From NCBI RefSeq assembly GCF_009372255.1, contig NZ_LXGN01000034.1, positions 115,171 to 179,170 of the forward strand: 64,000 bases of DNA, written 5' to 3'. Below, piece by piece: positions 16,993 to 25,610 of this stretch (the first letter of the stretch is position 1; every line of letters starts with the position of its first letter). The notes below the pieces were generated by a model. That model was not told the origin of the DNA. It made no database searches and saw nothing but the letters and a program-made list of their open reading frames with translations. Source of the DNA: Acinetobacter guerrae (GTDB lineage Bacteria; Pseudomonadota; Gammaproteobacteria; Pseudomonadales; Moraxellaceae). Position numbers and translations under genes: made by a program.

Positions 16993-17874
16993 ATGTTTGG
17001 TCCTCTTGAGTTTATATTAGCAGGCGTATTGGTTGGTTTCTGTGTAGGTATTACGGGTGTTGGTGGCGGTTCATTAATGACACCTATTCTAATCAGTTTA
17101 TTTCGGATTGAACCACATATCGCGATTGGCACAGACTTACTCTATGCCGCGATTTCCAAATTTTGCGGCTCTCTTGTGCATGCAAAAAAACTCAATATTG
17201 TCTGGCCAATTGTGCTCTGGTTATCGATAGGTAGTATCCCCGCTTCTTTTGCAACTGCATGGGTACTCGAACATTATTTGAGTCAGTCATCTCACTATAA
17301 AATGGTTTTGACCATGGTTTTGGGTTTTATGCTTACCCTGACAGGTATTTCAATTATTTTTCGAGCCACAATTGAAAAGTTTTTTATGGGCTTGCGTAAG
17401 AAAAAAGAACGACCTGAACAAATCGCTCATGACAATATTTCCGAAACCAAACGCGTTTATATTGTAATCATGGGCATCATTTTGGGTGTTTTTGTCACGC
17501 TATCATCGGTCGGTGCTGGTGCTTTTGGTATTATGGCGCTGATTATTATGTTCCCAAATCTACCCATGATTCGAATCATTGGTTCAGATGTCGTGCATGC
17601 AGTACTTTTAACTTTTGTGGCTGGTTTAAGCCATATGAGTGCTGGTAATGTCGATTTCCACTTACTCATGTGGTTATTGGTGGGTTCAATCCCTGCAATT
17701 GTAATCGGAACTTTAATTAGCTCACGCTTACCAGAAAAAATCATTCGTAAAGTATTAGGGATTACACTATTTGCGCTTGGGGTAAATTTTATTATTCATC
17801 CTGTTAAAGCAAAACCCGTCGAGAAGCCTGCCGTAACTCAGCCTATTTCTGCTGAAAAAACAATCACAAAATAA
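16993..17874 (+). CDS. TauE/SafE-family permease
   Basis: A 293-residue inner-membrane protein of the sulfite exporter/TauE family with about eight helices in two repeats. Each repeat has the glycine-rich family motif: GFCVGITGVGGGSLMTPIL near the N-terminus and VTLSSVGAGAFGIMAL in the middle, with the IGTDLLYA and IGSDVVHA equivalents. The ATG at 16993 is chosen because upstream frames run through the preceding terminator; no strong ribosome site is visible. Members export or import sulfur-containing organic anions; the substrate here is unknown. Confidence 0.85.
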   Translation: MFGPLEFILAGVLVGFCVGITGVGGGSLMTPILISLFRIEPHIAIGTDLLYAAISKFCGSLVHAKKLNIVWPIVLWLSIGSIPASFATAWVLEHYLSQSSHYKMVLTMVLGFMLTLTGISIIFRATIEKFFMGLRKKKERPEQIAHDNISETKRVYIVIMGIILGVFVTLSSVGAGAFGIMALIIMFPNLPMIRIIGSDVVHAVLLTFVAGLSHMSAGNVDFHLLMWLLVGSIPAIVIGTLISSRLPEKIIRKVLGITLFALGVNFIIHPVKAKPVEKPAVTQPISAEKTITK

Positions 17875-17881
17875 GCTATCT

Positions 17882-17918
17882 AACGGATTAATCGTTTTTT
17901 TTAAATGATTAATCCGTT
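17882..17918. repeat. 12-bp perfect inverted repeat before DAHP synthase
   Basis: AACGGATTAATC (17882-17893) and GATTAATCCGTT (17907-17918) form a perfect palindrome with a T-rich 13-base spacer. It could be the terminator of the permease gene, although no T-run follows, or a regulator binding site in front of the DAHP synthase gene 62 bases on. Confidence 0.6.
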
Positions 17919-17979
17919 GCAAATATAGTCAGATACCTGTTATTTCATGGTATATTCGTTAAACAGATAACCCTAAGCA

Positions 17980-19092
17980 ATGATCGAATCAGTGACAGCA
18001 ATGAATACTCTACAGTCTAATCCAGTCTCTCAGCCAGATATCGACGACGTTAATATTAAAAGCATCCATCCTCTTGTGACACCAGCGGAATTAAAGTCTG
18101 AATTACCCTTGACTGAAGATGCGTACCAAACCGTTCTTAAAGGGCGCGAAACCATCCGTAATATTCTTGATGGTACAGACAAACGTGTTTTTGTTGTGAT
18201 TGGCCCTTGTTCTATTCATGACCCAAAAGCTGCACATGAATATGCTGATCGTTTAAAAGTATTAAGTGAAAAAGTAAAAGATTCTCTATACATTGTGATG
18301 CGTGTTTATTTTGAAAAACCACGTACCACTGTAGGCTGGAAAGGTCTAATTAATGACCCAGATATGAATGACTCATTCAATATAGAAAAGGGTTTACGCA
18401 TTGGTCGCGAGTTATTACTTGAGTTAAATCAGAAAGGCTTGCCATGTGCAACAGAGGCACTTGATCCAAACTCACCGCAATATTATCAGGATTTGATTTC
18501 TTGGTCTGCGATTGGCGCACGTACCACAGAGAGCCAGACGCATCGTGAAATGTCATCTGGTCTATCCTCTCCTGTTGGATTTAAAAATGGTACGGATGGT
18601 GGTTTAACGGTTGCGACAAATGCAATGCAATCGGTTAAGCATGGTCACAGCTTTCTTGGTCTCAATGAAAATGGTCAAGTTTCTGTCATTCGTACCAGTG
18701 GTAACCCATACGCGCACGTCGTGTTGCGTGGCGGTAATGGCAAACCAAATTATGATGCTGGTTCTGTAGCAGAAGCAGAAACGGCATTAGCCAAAGCCAA
18801 AGTTAGCAATAAAATAATGATTGATGCCAGTCATGCTAACTCAAATAAAGATCCTTACCTTCAACCATTAGTATTGCGCAATGTCGTTGAACAAATTACG
18901 GATGGCAACAAGTCGATTGTTGGTGTGATGGTAGAAAGCTATTTAAAAGGTGGTCGTCAGGATATTCCAGAAAATCTATGTGATCTTGAATATGGTAAAT
19001 CTGTGACCGATGGCTGTATCGACTGGGATACAACTGAACAAGTGCTGCTTGAGATGCATGAAAAGTTAAAAGACGTTTTAGACAAACGTTAA
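17980..19092 (+). CDS. aroG: DAHP synthase (class I, AroF/G/H type)
   Basis: A 370-residue enzyme that condenses phosphoenolpyruvate and erythrose 4-phosphate, the first step of the shikimate pathway. Family signatures are present: VVIGPCSIHDPKAA, the metal and phosphate segments MRVYFEKPRTTVGWKG, GARTTESQTHREMSSG, VGFKNGTDGG, and IMIDASHANS near the C-terminus, followed by GVMVESYLKGGRQDI. The length fits feedback-regulated AroG/F/H enzymes. Two in-frame ATGs (17980 and 18001) are possible; neither has a strong ribosome site. Which aromatic amino acid inhibits it cannot be read. Confidence 0.93.
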   Translation: MIESVTAMNTLQSNPVSQPDIDDVNIKSIHPLVTPAELKSELPLTEDAYQTVLKGRETIRNILDGTDKRVFVVIGPCSIHDPKAAHEYADRLKVLSEKVKDSLYIVMRVYFEKPRTTVGWKGLINDPDMNDSFNIEKGLRIGRELLLELNQKGLPCATEALDPNSPQYYQDLISWSAIGARTTESQTHREMSSGLSSPVGFKNGTDGGLTVATNAMQSVKHGHSFLGLNENGQVSVIRTSGNPYAHVVLRGGNGKPNYDAGSVAEAETALAKAKVSNKIMIDASHANSNKDPYLQPLVLRNVVEQITDGNKSIVGVMVESYLKGGRQDIPENLCDLEYGKSVTDGCIDWDTTEQVLLEMHEKLKDVLDKR

Positions 19093-19114
19093 TTCACTAT
19101 CGAGTATATTCAAT

Positions 19115-19143
19115 AAAAAACCCTTATTTATTAAGGGTTTTTT
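19115..19143 (+). terminator. Terminator after DAHP synthase
   Basis: AAAAAACCCTTA and TAAGGGTTTTTT form a 12-bp stem with a T-rich end, 23 bases after the stop codon. It is symmetrical and could work both ways. Confidence 0.85.
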
Positions 19144-19310
19144 ATTTTATGGTATATTTGCTAAGTTCATCAGAGTACTGAGTCACATTTTCTTCGCATA
19201 ATCCAGTAGATTTTATAAGGGATTTAAAGCTAAGATGGATCAACTGGCTTACCCTGTTCACACTAGGGGGAATCAGCCTCATTATATTCTAACGATATAT
19301 CAGTATTTTT

Positions 19311-19835
19311 ATGACCACTTTAGAACAATCCTTATCACAAATCTTGAATTTTTCCCCTGTACACGAGCATTTGCTCAGTTCGGGACAACCAACAGCAGAT
19401 CAATTACATCATATTAAAGAATATGGTTGTAGTACGGTTATAAATCTCGCGTTAAATGATGCAACACCACACCTTGAACATGAAGATCGAATCTGTCTTG
19501 AGTTGGGACTAAACTATATCCATTTACCTATTTCATGGGAAATGCCTGCGGCAGATCAGTGTTTACTGGTTCTGGATCTGGTGGATCATTTGGTTCCCAA
19601 TGAGATTGTCTGGGTACATTGTGCAAAAAACTATCGTGTAAGTTGCTTAATGGCACTTTATCGCCAATATTTCATGGGAGTGGATATCGGATCTGCTCAT
19701 GAACTATTGCACCAGATCTGGGAGCCCAATGAAACATGGACAGGGTTAATGCATAGCGTTGCCCTACAACTTCAAGGTCGTATGGCAACACAAGATTTGC
19801 AACAATCGTTAATTGATCCGAATCAATTTACCTGA
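19311..19835 (+). CDS. Protein tyrosine phosphatase-like protein
   Basis: This 174-residue cytoplasmic protein has the layout of dual-specificity/beta-lactamase-hydrolase-like phosphatases: an N-terminal strand pattern with LLSSGQPTADQLHHIKEYGC, a central INLALND and a general-acid region (LPISWEMPAADQ). The P-loop is HCAKNYRVS. This loop has four rather than five residues between Cys and Arg, so it departs from the classical HC(x5)R signature, and catalysis may be atypical or lost. It is convergent with ispF, with the last 13 bases overlapping. Its role is unknown. Confidence 0.75.
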   Translation: MTTLEQSLSQILNFSPVHEHLLSSGQPTADQLHHIKEYGCSTVINLALNDATPHLEHEDRICLELGLNYIHLPISWEMPAADQCLLVLDLVDHLVPNEIVWVHCAKNYRVSCLMALYRQYFMGVDIGSAHELLHQIWEPNETWTGLMHSVALQLQGRMATQDLQQSLIDPNQFT

Positions 19836-20314
19836 TGGGTAATTAAAACAGTTGCCGTCGAGAGGATTCCCTCTTGACGGCCTGTAAAACCTAACTTTTC
19901 TGTTGTGGTTGCCTTAATACTAATCTGAGTGATATCCACAGCAAGTACATCTGCAATGCTCTGACGCATTTCCAGATTATGTCTTGCGAGCTTCGGGCGT
20001 TCACAAGCCACTGTAATATCTGCATTATTTAGAATATAACCTCGATCCAAAATGAGCTGATAGACATGCTTTAGTAATACTCGACTATCTGCGCCTTTAA
20101 ATTCTGGATCGGTATCTGGAAAATGTTGACCAATATCACCCAACGCTAAAGCACCCAATAATGCATCTGATAAGGCATGTAATATGACATCTCCATCAGA
20201 ATGGGCCTTTAAACCATGTGTATGTGGAATTTTAACGCCTGCTAAAGTCACATGATCTCCATCTTCAAACGCATGAACATCCATACCCTGACCGATGCGA
20301 ATTGGTAATATCAT
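19823..20314 (-). CDS. ispF: 2-C-methyl-D-erythritol 2,4-cyclodiphosphate synthase IspF
   Basis: A 163-residue trimeric zinc enzyme of the MEP isoprenoid pathway. The metal ligands and substrate motifs are all seen: GQGMDVHAF (D12, H14), HGLKAHSDGDVILHALSDALLGA, DIGQHFPDTD, and the C-terminal IKATTTEKLGFTGRQEGI. The size is normal. It stands without ispD next to it. The 3' end overlaps that of the phosphatase-like gene, so antisense transcription is possible. Confidence 0.97.
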   Translation of the reverse strand: MILPIRIGQGMDVHAFEDGDHVTLAGVKIPHTHGLKAHSDGDVILHALSDALLGALALGDIGQHFPDTDPEFKGADSRVLLKHVYQLILDRGYILNNADITVACERPKLARHNLEMRQSIADVLAVDITQISIKATTTEKLGFTGRQEGILSTATVLITHQVN

Positions 20315-20409
20315 TTATTTTCCTTTATAAAACAAATCACACAACTTGTATTCTGGCTTTTGGTTTCGCTATAGTACGTCTAGCCAATGAAGTGGAAGTA
20401 TAAGCGATC

Positions 20410-21063
20410 ATGACGTTTCGTACAGATAGATTTCCTTTAAAAAACGTATTTTGTGCACTCACGATCAGTTTTTGCTTTTCTTCAGCCTATGCAACTGATA
20501 GCTTCGACTGTTCAAAAAATAGGGCTTCCTTTGCAAGCAAAAAAATCTGCTCCAAAAATTTTATGGAAGCTAGACATGAATTAAACAATAAATTCTTAGT
20601 TGCCTATCTTATTTCAGATGCACCGATTAAGCTTTTGTATGATACCCATTCGATCTGGCTTAATCGTTTGCAGCAATGTAAAGCCCAAAGCTGCATCAGT
20701 CAGCAGTTTGAACTTCGTGAAGATGATCTTAATTTTTATACCTCATTAAACCAAAGTTTAACCCAACATTTTTTAAAATTTGAACATGGCAAAATTGCAA
20801 AGCAGCCCATTCATTTGCAAGTCCATCAACTCACCAAAGACAAGGTGAAGATTGAAGGCATTGCTTATCGAAATCCGAACAACCGCAACGACAGCCAGAC
20901 TGTTCCACTTTTAGCATATACAGCGCCCGACAAAAAAGAGCAAATCTTTGATAATGAACATGATTGCAAATATAACTTTAATTTTCAAAAAAGTATTTTA
21001 GTGGTGAAAACTGAACAAAAAGGATGTGAACGGTTTAGTGGAATTTATCGTCTTTATGATTAA
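20410..21063 (+). CDS. Secreted LprI/DUF1311-like protein
   Basis: A 217-residue exported protein. The N-terminus is a signal peptide (residues about 1-28, ending SSAYA). The mature part starts FDCSKNRASFASKKICSKNF, followed by a W and a CKAQSCISQQFELR segment. This cysteine-rich helical pattern is like LprI/DUF1311 domains, some of which inhibit lysozyme. The C-terminal half is a separate beta-rich part with two more cysteines. It is divergent from ispF. Lysozyme inhibition is only a family-based suggestion. Confidence 0.65.
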   Translation: MTFRTDRFPLKNVFCALTISFCFSSAYATDSFDCSKNRASFASKKICSKNFMEARHELNNKFLVAYLISDAPIKLLYDTHSIWLNRLQQCKAQSCISQQFELREDDLNFYTSLNQSLTQHFLKFEHGKIAKQPIHLQVHQLTKDKVKIEGIAYRNPNNRNDSQTVPLLAYTAPDKKEQIFDNEHDCKYNFNFQKSILVVKTEQKGCERFSGIYRLYD

Positions 21064-21116
21064 AAAATGAGGGCTTATTTCCCTCATTCTCTTTTAACCC
21101 ATATTTTTCCATCTCA

Positions 21117-22361
21117 TCAAGCAGATAATTTCATCGCTATTTCCTGACTAATAATAGCCGCTGTTGCTGCTGAAAGTGTCCACCCCAAATGTCCGTGTCC
21201 TGTATTATAGAAGACACGTGAATGCTTACCCTGCTTAATCACGGGCATCATATTTGGCATCATTGGACGTAAACCTGCCCACGGAACCGCATGTTCGGTT
21301 GATATATCAAAGTTCGCATTTACCCAGTTAATCAAGGGTTCGATTCGATCTGCACGAATATCACGATTATAACCATTAAACTCAGCCGTTCCAGCTACAC
21401 GAAAACGATCTTCACCCAATCTTGAAGTTACGATTTTTGCACTTTCATCTAGTAAACTGACCCACGGCGCATTTTGAATACTTTTTTCATCTCTTAAATG
21501 AACAGTAATAGAATAGCCTTTTACTGGATAAACGTTGACACGATCGCCTAGCATATCTGCCAGTTGATAACTGCCTACGCCTCCACAAATTAAGATCGCA
21601 TCGGCCTCTAAGGTAATGGGCTGTTCTTTGGATTCAAGCATGTTTTCTGTACTTGGTTTGCATGAAACGATTACTTTATTATCCAAAAGTTGCACTTGCT
21701 GTACATCTAGCCCAAACCGATATTTCACTCCATATTTCTTGGTTTTTTCAGCCAGACCGACCGTAAATTTATGAATATCGCCCGTGGCATCATCAGGCGT
21801 ATAGTAGCCCCCAAAATAATCACCTGACAGCGTTGGTTCAATCTGCTTAATTTCTGCTGAACTCACCGCATGACGTGCCAATGTTCCCTTACACAACATA
21901 TCGTTGACATTTTTGGCAACCTTGTAATCTGCCTCACTATGGTAGATATGTAAAATTCCACGCTTTTCCAAATTAAAATCAATCTGTTCTTGTTCTGCTA
22001 TTTCAAATAAGCGTTTTCGTGCCAACAAAGCTAAGCGTACGGTTTCGAGTGTGTTGGTCTCATAATGTTTGATACTGGCTAAAAATTCAAATAACCAGCT
22101 ATATTTATGAACATCGAAAGAAGGATTGAGCAATAATGGTGCATCTTTTTTTGACATCCACTTCATGCCTTTCAGCACGGTAGATTTTTGATTCCAAACT
22201 TCGGCATTACAAGCTGATAATTGACCACCATTAGCAAAAGAAGTTTCCATCGCAGGAAATAAATGCCGATCGATCACGGTGACATCATAGCCCAACAGAG
22301 CCAGTTCATAAGCAGAAGTTACACCAGTAATGCCTGAACCTACTACAATTACATGAGACAT
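21117..22361 (-). CDS. FAD-dependent D-amino acid dehydrogenase/glycine oxidase-like
   Basis: A 414-residue DAO-family flavoenzyme. The N-terminal dinucleotide-binding motif VVGSGITGVTSAYELALLGYDVTVIDR, the substrate-domain motif (LICGGVGSYQLADMLG), RFRVAGTAEFNGY and the C-terminal GLRPMMPNMMPVI/TGHGHLGWTLSAA block are those of DadA-type D-amino acid dehydrogenases. It would oxidatively deaminate small D-amino acids or glycine at the membrane. The leader holds a tandem glycine riboswitch, so glycine itself (or a closely related substrate such as sarcosine) is the likely physiological substrate. AAGGAG precedes the ATG at 22361. Confidence 0.85.
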   Translation of the reverse strand: MSHVIVVGSGITGVTSAYELALLGYDVTVIDRHLFPAMETSFANGGQLSACNAEVWNQKSTVLKGMKWMSKKDAPLLLNPSFDVHKYSWLFEFLASIKHYETNTLETVRLALLARKRLFEIAEQEQIDFNLEKRGILHIYHSEADYKVAKNVNDMLCKGTLARHAVSSAEIKQIEPTLSGDYFGGYYTPDDATGDIHKFTVGLAEKTKKYGVKYRFGLDVQQVQLLDNKVIVSCKPSTENMLESKEQPITLEADAILICGGVGSYQLADMLGDRVNVYPVKGYSITVHLRDEKSIQNAPWVSLLDESAKIVTSRLGEDRFRVAGTAEFNGYNRDIRADRIEPLINWVNANFDISTEHAVPWAGLRPMMPNMMPVIKQGKHSRVFYNTGHGHLGWTLSAATAAIISQEIAMKLSA

Positions 22362-22403
22362 ATAAAACTCCTTGAAATGAAACTCATCTCAAAAAATGCC
22401 CCA

Positions 22404-22586
22404 TCTGTCTATGTACCTGAGAGCTTCGGTTTTCAATAATTCCTATTAATTATTTTAACCATCCCCTTCGGTGAGTATTTTTTAGATACTTCTCTCCAGA
22501 TTGATGTCGATTATTACAGTCCTTTTGCCTGAGAGTTTCCGGGGTCGTTGCTCCTTCGGCGTGTTCACAGGAACATCTCTCCTGCA
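22404..22586 (-). promoter_or_regulatory. Tandem glycine riboswitch
   Basis: Read on the minus strand, two successive aptamers have the glycine riboswitch pattern. The first, about 22586-22515, has GGAGAGATG, CGCCGAAGGAGCAA and AACTCTCAGGCAAAAGGAC. The second, about 22499-22404, has GGAGAGAAG, CACCGAAGGGG and GCTCTCAGGTAC then GACAG. The short linker and order are those of classic cooperative tandem glycine switches. The oxidoreductase gene starts 43 bases downstream, with the AAGGAG ribosome site in the expression platform, so control is probably of translation or of early termination by glycine. Confidence 0.92.
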
Positions 22587-22661
22587 ATAATTCATATTGT
22601 TATAAAAGCAATGTACATGCCAATTTTTAAAAATCCAATTCTATTTTGTAGCTAAAAAATA

Positions 22662-22696
22662 AAAAACCTCACTTATGCAAGACAAGTGAGGTTTTT
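22662..22696. terminator. Bidirectional terminator after TerC gene
   Basis: AAAAACCTCACTT and AAGTGAGGTTTTT form a 13-bp stem with a 9-base loop and T-rich ends, 24 bases past the stop of the TerC-family gene. Confidence 0.85.
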
Positions 22697-22720
22697 CAAA
22701 ATCAAAAACTTTAAAAGATA

Positions 22721-24253
22721 TTAGTCATCGACTGGATATGTAATTTTTACTGTTTTGATTCTATTCTCATCCATTTCCAGAACTTCAAATCGAATGCCTT
22801 CATGATCAATCGTGGTACCAATCTGGATCGGCGCATGTGATTTATCCATGATTAAACCCGAAACGCTGATATATTCACCATCTTCTGGCATAAGTTCGAT
22901 CATACCCAGTTCAAGTTCAAGCTGATACAAATCTAAAAGACCCGTTGCATGCCATGTCCGCTCATCAATCTTCACTAATTCTGGTTGTTCATCTGCATCA
23001 GGGAATTCACCTGCAATTGCTTCAAACACATCCAATGGCGAAATAAGACCTTGCACTGTACCAAACTCATCACTGACCAACACCAGTGAGCCTTTAGAAG
23101 CACGTAAGGTATTTATCGCATCAATCACTTTCATCTTTTCAAAAATAAAGATCGGACGTTGGCGTTTAAGTAACACTTTGACATGATCTGGATGATCAAG
23201 TGCATCAATTAAGTCTTTGGCACGAGCAACCGTAATCACTTTATCCAAACTACCCCGACACACGGGAAACAAACTATGTGGTACAGACAAAATCTGCTGA
23301 CGAATTTGTTCAGGATCATCATCAATATTGACCCACGAAATCTGCGAACGCGGTGTCATAATGGATACCACCGTACGCTCAGCCAGAGTAAGTACTCCGC
23401 CGATCATGTACCGTTCGTCATTCACAAAAAGTGCTTGAGATTCTGAATGTTCATCTACAGCCGCAATTCTGTCTTTTTCACCCATCATTTTAAAAATGGC
23501 GTTTGCAGTACGGTGCCGTAAAGGAATCTTGGACTGATTTTTTTCCACATTACGCTGTGAAAATTGATTAAAAGCTTCGATCAGAATGGCAACACCAATA
23601 CCTGAGTAGATATAACCTTTTGGAATATGGAAACCCATTCCCTCAGCGATCAAGCTGACACCAATTAAAAGCAAGAAGCTCAAACATAAAATGACAACTG
23701 TTGGATGTCGATTCACAAACGCCGTTAATGGTTTTGATGCAATTAACATCACAATCACTGCGATCGTCACAGCAGTCATCATGACATAGATATTGTCTAC
23801 CATGCCAATAGCAGTAATAACTGAATCTAGTGAAAATACAGCATCTAGGACAATAATTTGTGCGACAACTGCCCAGAAACTTGCATATGCGACCGAAGAA
23901 GCAGTTTTAATTTCAGGCTTCCCTTCCATTTTCTCATGTAATTCGGTTACGGCTTTATAAACCAAAAATAAACCGCCAAATAAGAGAATTAAATCTCGCC
24001 CAGAGAAGGTCATTCCTGCGACTTCAACCAAAGGTTTCGTCAGAGTAACTAGCCACGAAATAACCGAAAGAAGGGCTAAACGCATAATCAACGCAAGAGA
24101 TAAGCCTATAACACGTGCTTTATCGCGTTGTTCGGGAGGAAGTTTATCTGCCAAAATGGCAATAAAGACAAGATTGTCAATTCCTAAAACAATCTCTAAT
24201 ACAATCAGGGTTAGCAACCCTACCCAAATACCAGGATCTAATAAAAATTCCAT
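22721..24253 (-). CDS. TerC-family membrane protein with CBS and CorC domains
   Basis: A 510-residue protein in three parts. Residues about 1-240 form the TerC integral membrane domain ([16 protein letters not shown] with the acidic/Asn metal motif, and [19 protein letters not shown] as its second-half equivalent). About 300-425 is a CBS domain pair ([42 protein letters not shown]), and the last 80 residues are a CorC/HlyC transporter-associated domain. This is the YegH/YoaE architecture. TerC proteins are linked to manganese export or metal loading of secreted enzymes; the CBS pair suggests nucleotide sensing. No riboswitch of the yybP type was seen upstream. Confidence 0.92.
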   Translation of the reverse strand: MEFLLDPGIWVGLLTLIVLEIVLGIDNLVFIAILADKLPPEQRDKARVIGLSLALIMRLALLSVISWLVTLTKPLVEVAGMTFSGRDLILLFGGLFLVYKAVTELHEKMEGKPEIKTASSVAYASFWAVVAQIIVLDAVFSLDSVITAIGMVDNIYVMMTAVTIAVIVMLIASKPLTAFVNRHPTVVILCLSFLLLIGVSLIAEGMGFHIPKGYIYSGIGVAILIEAFNQFSQRNVEKNQSKIPLRHRTANAIFKMMGEKDRIAAVDEHSESQALFVNDERYMIGGVLTLAERTVVSIMTPRSQISWVNIDDDPEQIRQQILSVPHSLFPVCRGSLDKVITVARAKDLIDALDHPDHVKVLLKRQRPIFIFEKMKVIDAINTLRASKGSLVLVSDEFGTVQGLISPLDVFEAIAGEFPDADEQPELVKIDERTWHATGLLDLYQLELELGMIELMPEDGEYISVSGLIMDKSHAPIQIGTTIDHEGIRFEVLEMDENRIKTVKITYPVDD

Positions 24254-24751
24254 ATTTAGATCACCTTAAATTCTTGGGGAAAAAATAATACAAACAACCT
24301 ATGCGGCGATGGATCCATTTAGGGATACCTTCTCAATGAACATGAGTTAATTATGCATAACTTTTTCCGCTTGTAATTGTTTTTTTGTATATTTTAAAAA
24401 TTTTTTAAGCTTCTATTAAGCATTGAATAATTTTATGCAGACAAATGTAAACAAAAAATGAAAATCTAGTTAATTATCGAATAATTTAACCAAATACAGC
24501 ACATAATTAAATTAAAAGGTGAAATTGATAAATTTTATCAAAATATTATTACTTTACAGAGAGATAAACGCCACTATAATTTATTGTAAAGGGTGAATAG
24601 TGCTCAAAACATAATGCAAATAAATTTACAAATATAAAATTTATTGCAAACTTGATCACAAAATATTATGATTAAACTGCTAACACAACTACTTTAGAAC
24701 AATACCGTATAGCAACAATAATTACTTATTAACTCACTTGGAAATTTAAAA
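24254..24751. other. Gene-free AT-rich intergenic region
   Basis: About 500 bases between the divergent TerC-family and MarR-family genes. It is strongly AT-rich and has stop codons in all frames at short intervals. It must hold promoters for both genes. I see no tRNA, riboswitch or clear hairpin terminator. A regulatory RNA or a binding region for nucleoid proteins is possible but nothing in the sequence proves it. Confidence 0.6.
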
Positions 24752-25216
24752 ATGAGCAAAAAATACACTAGATTTTTACCGAATACTGAATCTTTTGACT
24801 TCAGTGAATTTCCATATTATTGGGTCTCACAGGTCCATTCGAGATATGTCCTCAACATTGACAACGTCCTGAAAAAATATGGTTTAGATAATTCTCGCCG
24901 CCGTATTCTATTAGCGCTGAATTCAAAACCCAAAGCGAGTGTTTCCGATCTGTCCGAAATGATCATCTCTAAAATGTCAACGACGACCAAAATTGTTTAT
25001 CGCTTAAAGGATGAAGGTCTGGTTGATACATTTTCATGCCCTGAAGATGCTCGTATTACTCGAGTAGAACTGACAGAAAAAGGTAAGGAAATGATTTTCA
25101 AGATTAATGATATTACTAGCGTTGTGTTAGAACAATCTTTTGATGGTTTAACGCCTCTTCAACTTGAAAAAACGATTGAAAGTTTAAAAATTCTCTATAA
25201 AAATCTGTCTCATTAG
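24752..25216 (+). CDS. MarR-family transcriptional regulator
   Basis: A 154-residue winged-helix regulator. The helix-turn-helix is around residues 55-85 (PKASVSDLSEMIISKMSTTTKIVYRLKDEGLV), followed by the wing DARITRVELTEKGKEM and a C-terminal dimerisation helix. It begins after a long AT-rich intergenic region that probably contains its own operator. The 3' end overlaps a small opposite gene by 4 bases. The ligand and targets are unknown; no efflux or degradation operon is adjacent. Confidence 0.88.
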   Translation: MSKKYTRFLPNTESFDFSEFPYYWVSQVHSRYVLNIDNVLKKYGLDNSRRRILLALNSKPKASVSDLSEMIISKMSTTTKIVYRLKDEGLVDTFSCPEDARITRVELTEKGKEMIFKINDITSVVLEQSFDGLTPLQLEKTIESLKILYKNLSH

Positions 25217-25446
25217 TCAAAAAAGTTGAGCTGAGGTGATATTTTCGGAGTGAGTTGTCGTGGCACATGTTCACATTCAAACTCATCTACAGGAAAACCC
25301 TCCACAAAACTTTGTATGTCTGGTGTTTTCAGTTCGAGCCATTCTCTTAGACGTTCATGAGGGATCACGATCACTGATCGTTTTACATCTCCTGGCTCAT
25401 GAAACTCTTTCATCATTGAGTGGTCGATCGCGTCCATATTAAACAT
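25213..25446 (-). CDS. Small hypothetical protein (77 aa)
   Basis: A 77-residue acidic protein (MFNMDAIDHSMMKEFHEPGD...) without a recognised domain, membrane segment or signal. It ends 4 bases into the MarR gene. Start choice is uncertain because no good ribosome site is visible. It lies at the host side of the prophage boundary, so it may be a host gene or one end of a gene cut by integration. Confidence 0.5.
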   Translation of the reverse strand: MFNMDAIDHSMMKEFHEPGDVKRSVIVIPHERLREWLELKTPDIQSFVEGFPVDEFECEHVPRQLTPKISPQLNFFD

Positions 25447-25554
25447 TGAAATTACATAGCGTCACCTTACATTTCTTTGAGTTATATCTATCTGTTTTTA
25501 TTGAAATGTCATCGTTACTACACATAACTTAACGTGACATGACATTACTTTTAT

Positions 25555-25607
25555 TTGTGAGTAATATTGTGAGTAAAACCTAATGAATCAAAATGGTTGT
25601 TACTCAC
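25555..25607. repeat. Short repeats by the integrase start (possible att/arm sites)
   Basis: TTGTGAGTAA occurs twice in direct order (25555-25564 and 25568-25577) and its core reappears inverted as GTTACTCAC (25599-25607) just before the integrase coding region. Such spaced short repeats next to int suggest integrase arm-type sites or the attL core, or an operator for int. Confidence 0.5.
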
Positions 25608-25610
25608 ATC

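Noticed and set aside
19235..19417. 60-codon frame before the phosphatase-like gene
   Set aside because: It overlaps the phosphatase gene out of frame, has no ribosome site and no recognisable pattern.
24254..24400. Possible yybP-ykoY manganese riboswitch before the TerC-family gene
   Set aside because: I compared the leader with the known pattern and found no matching conserved core.
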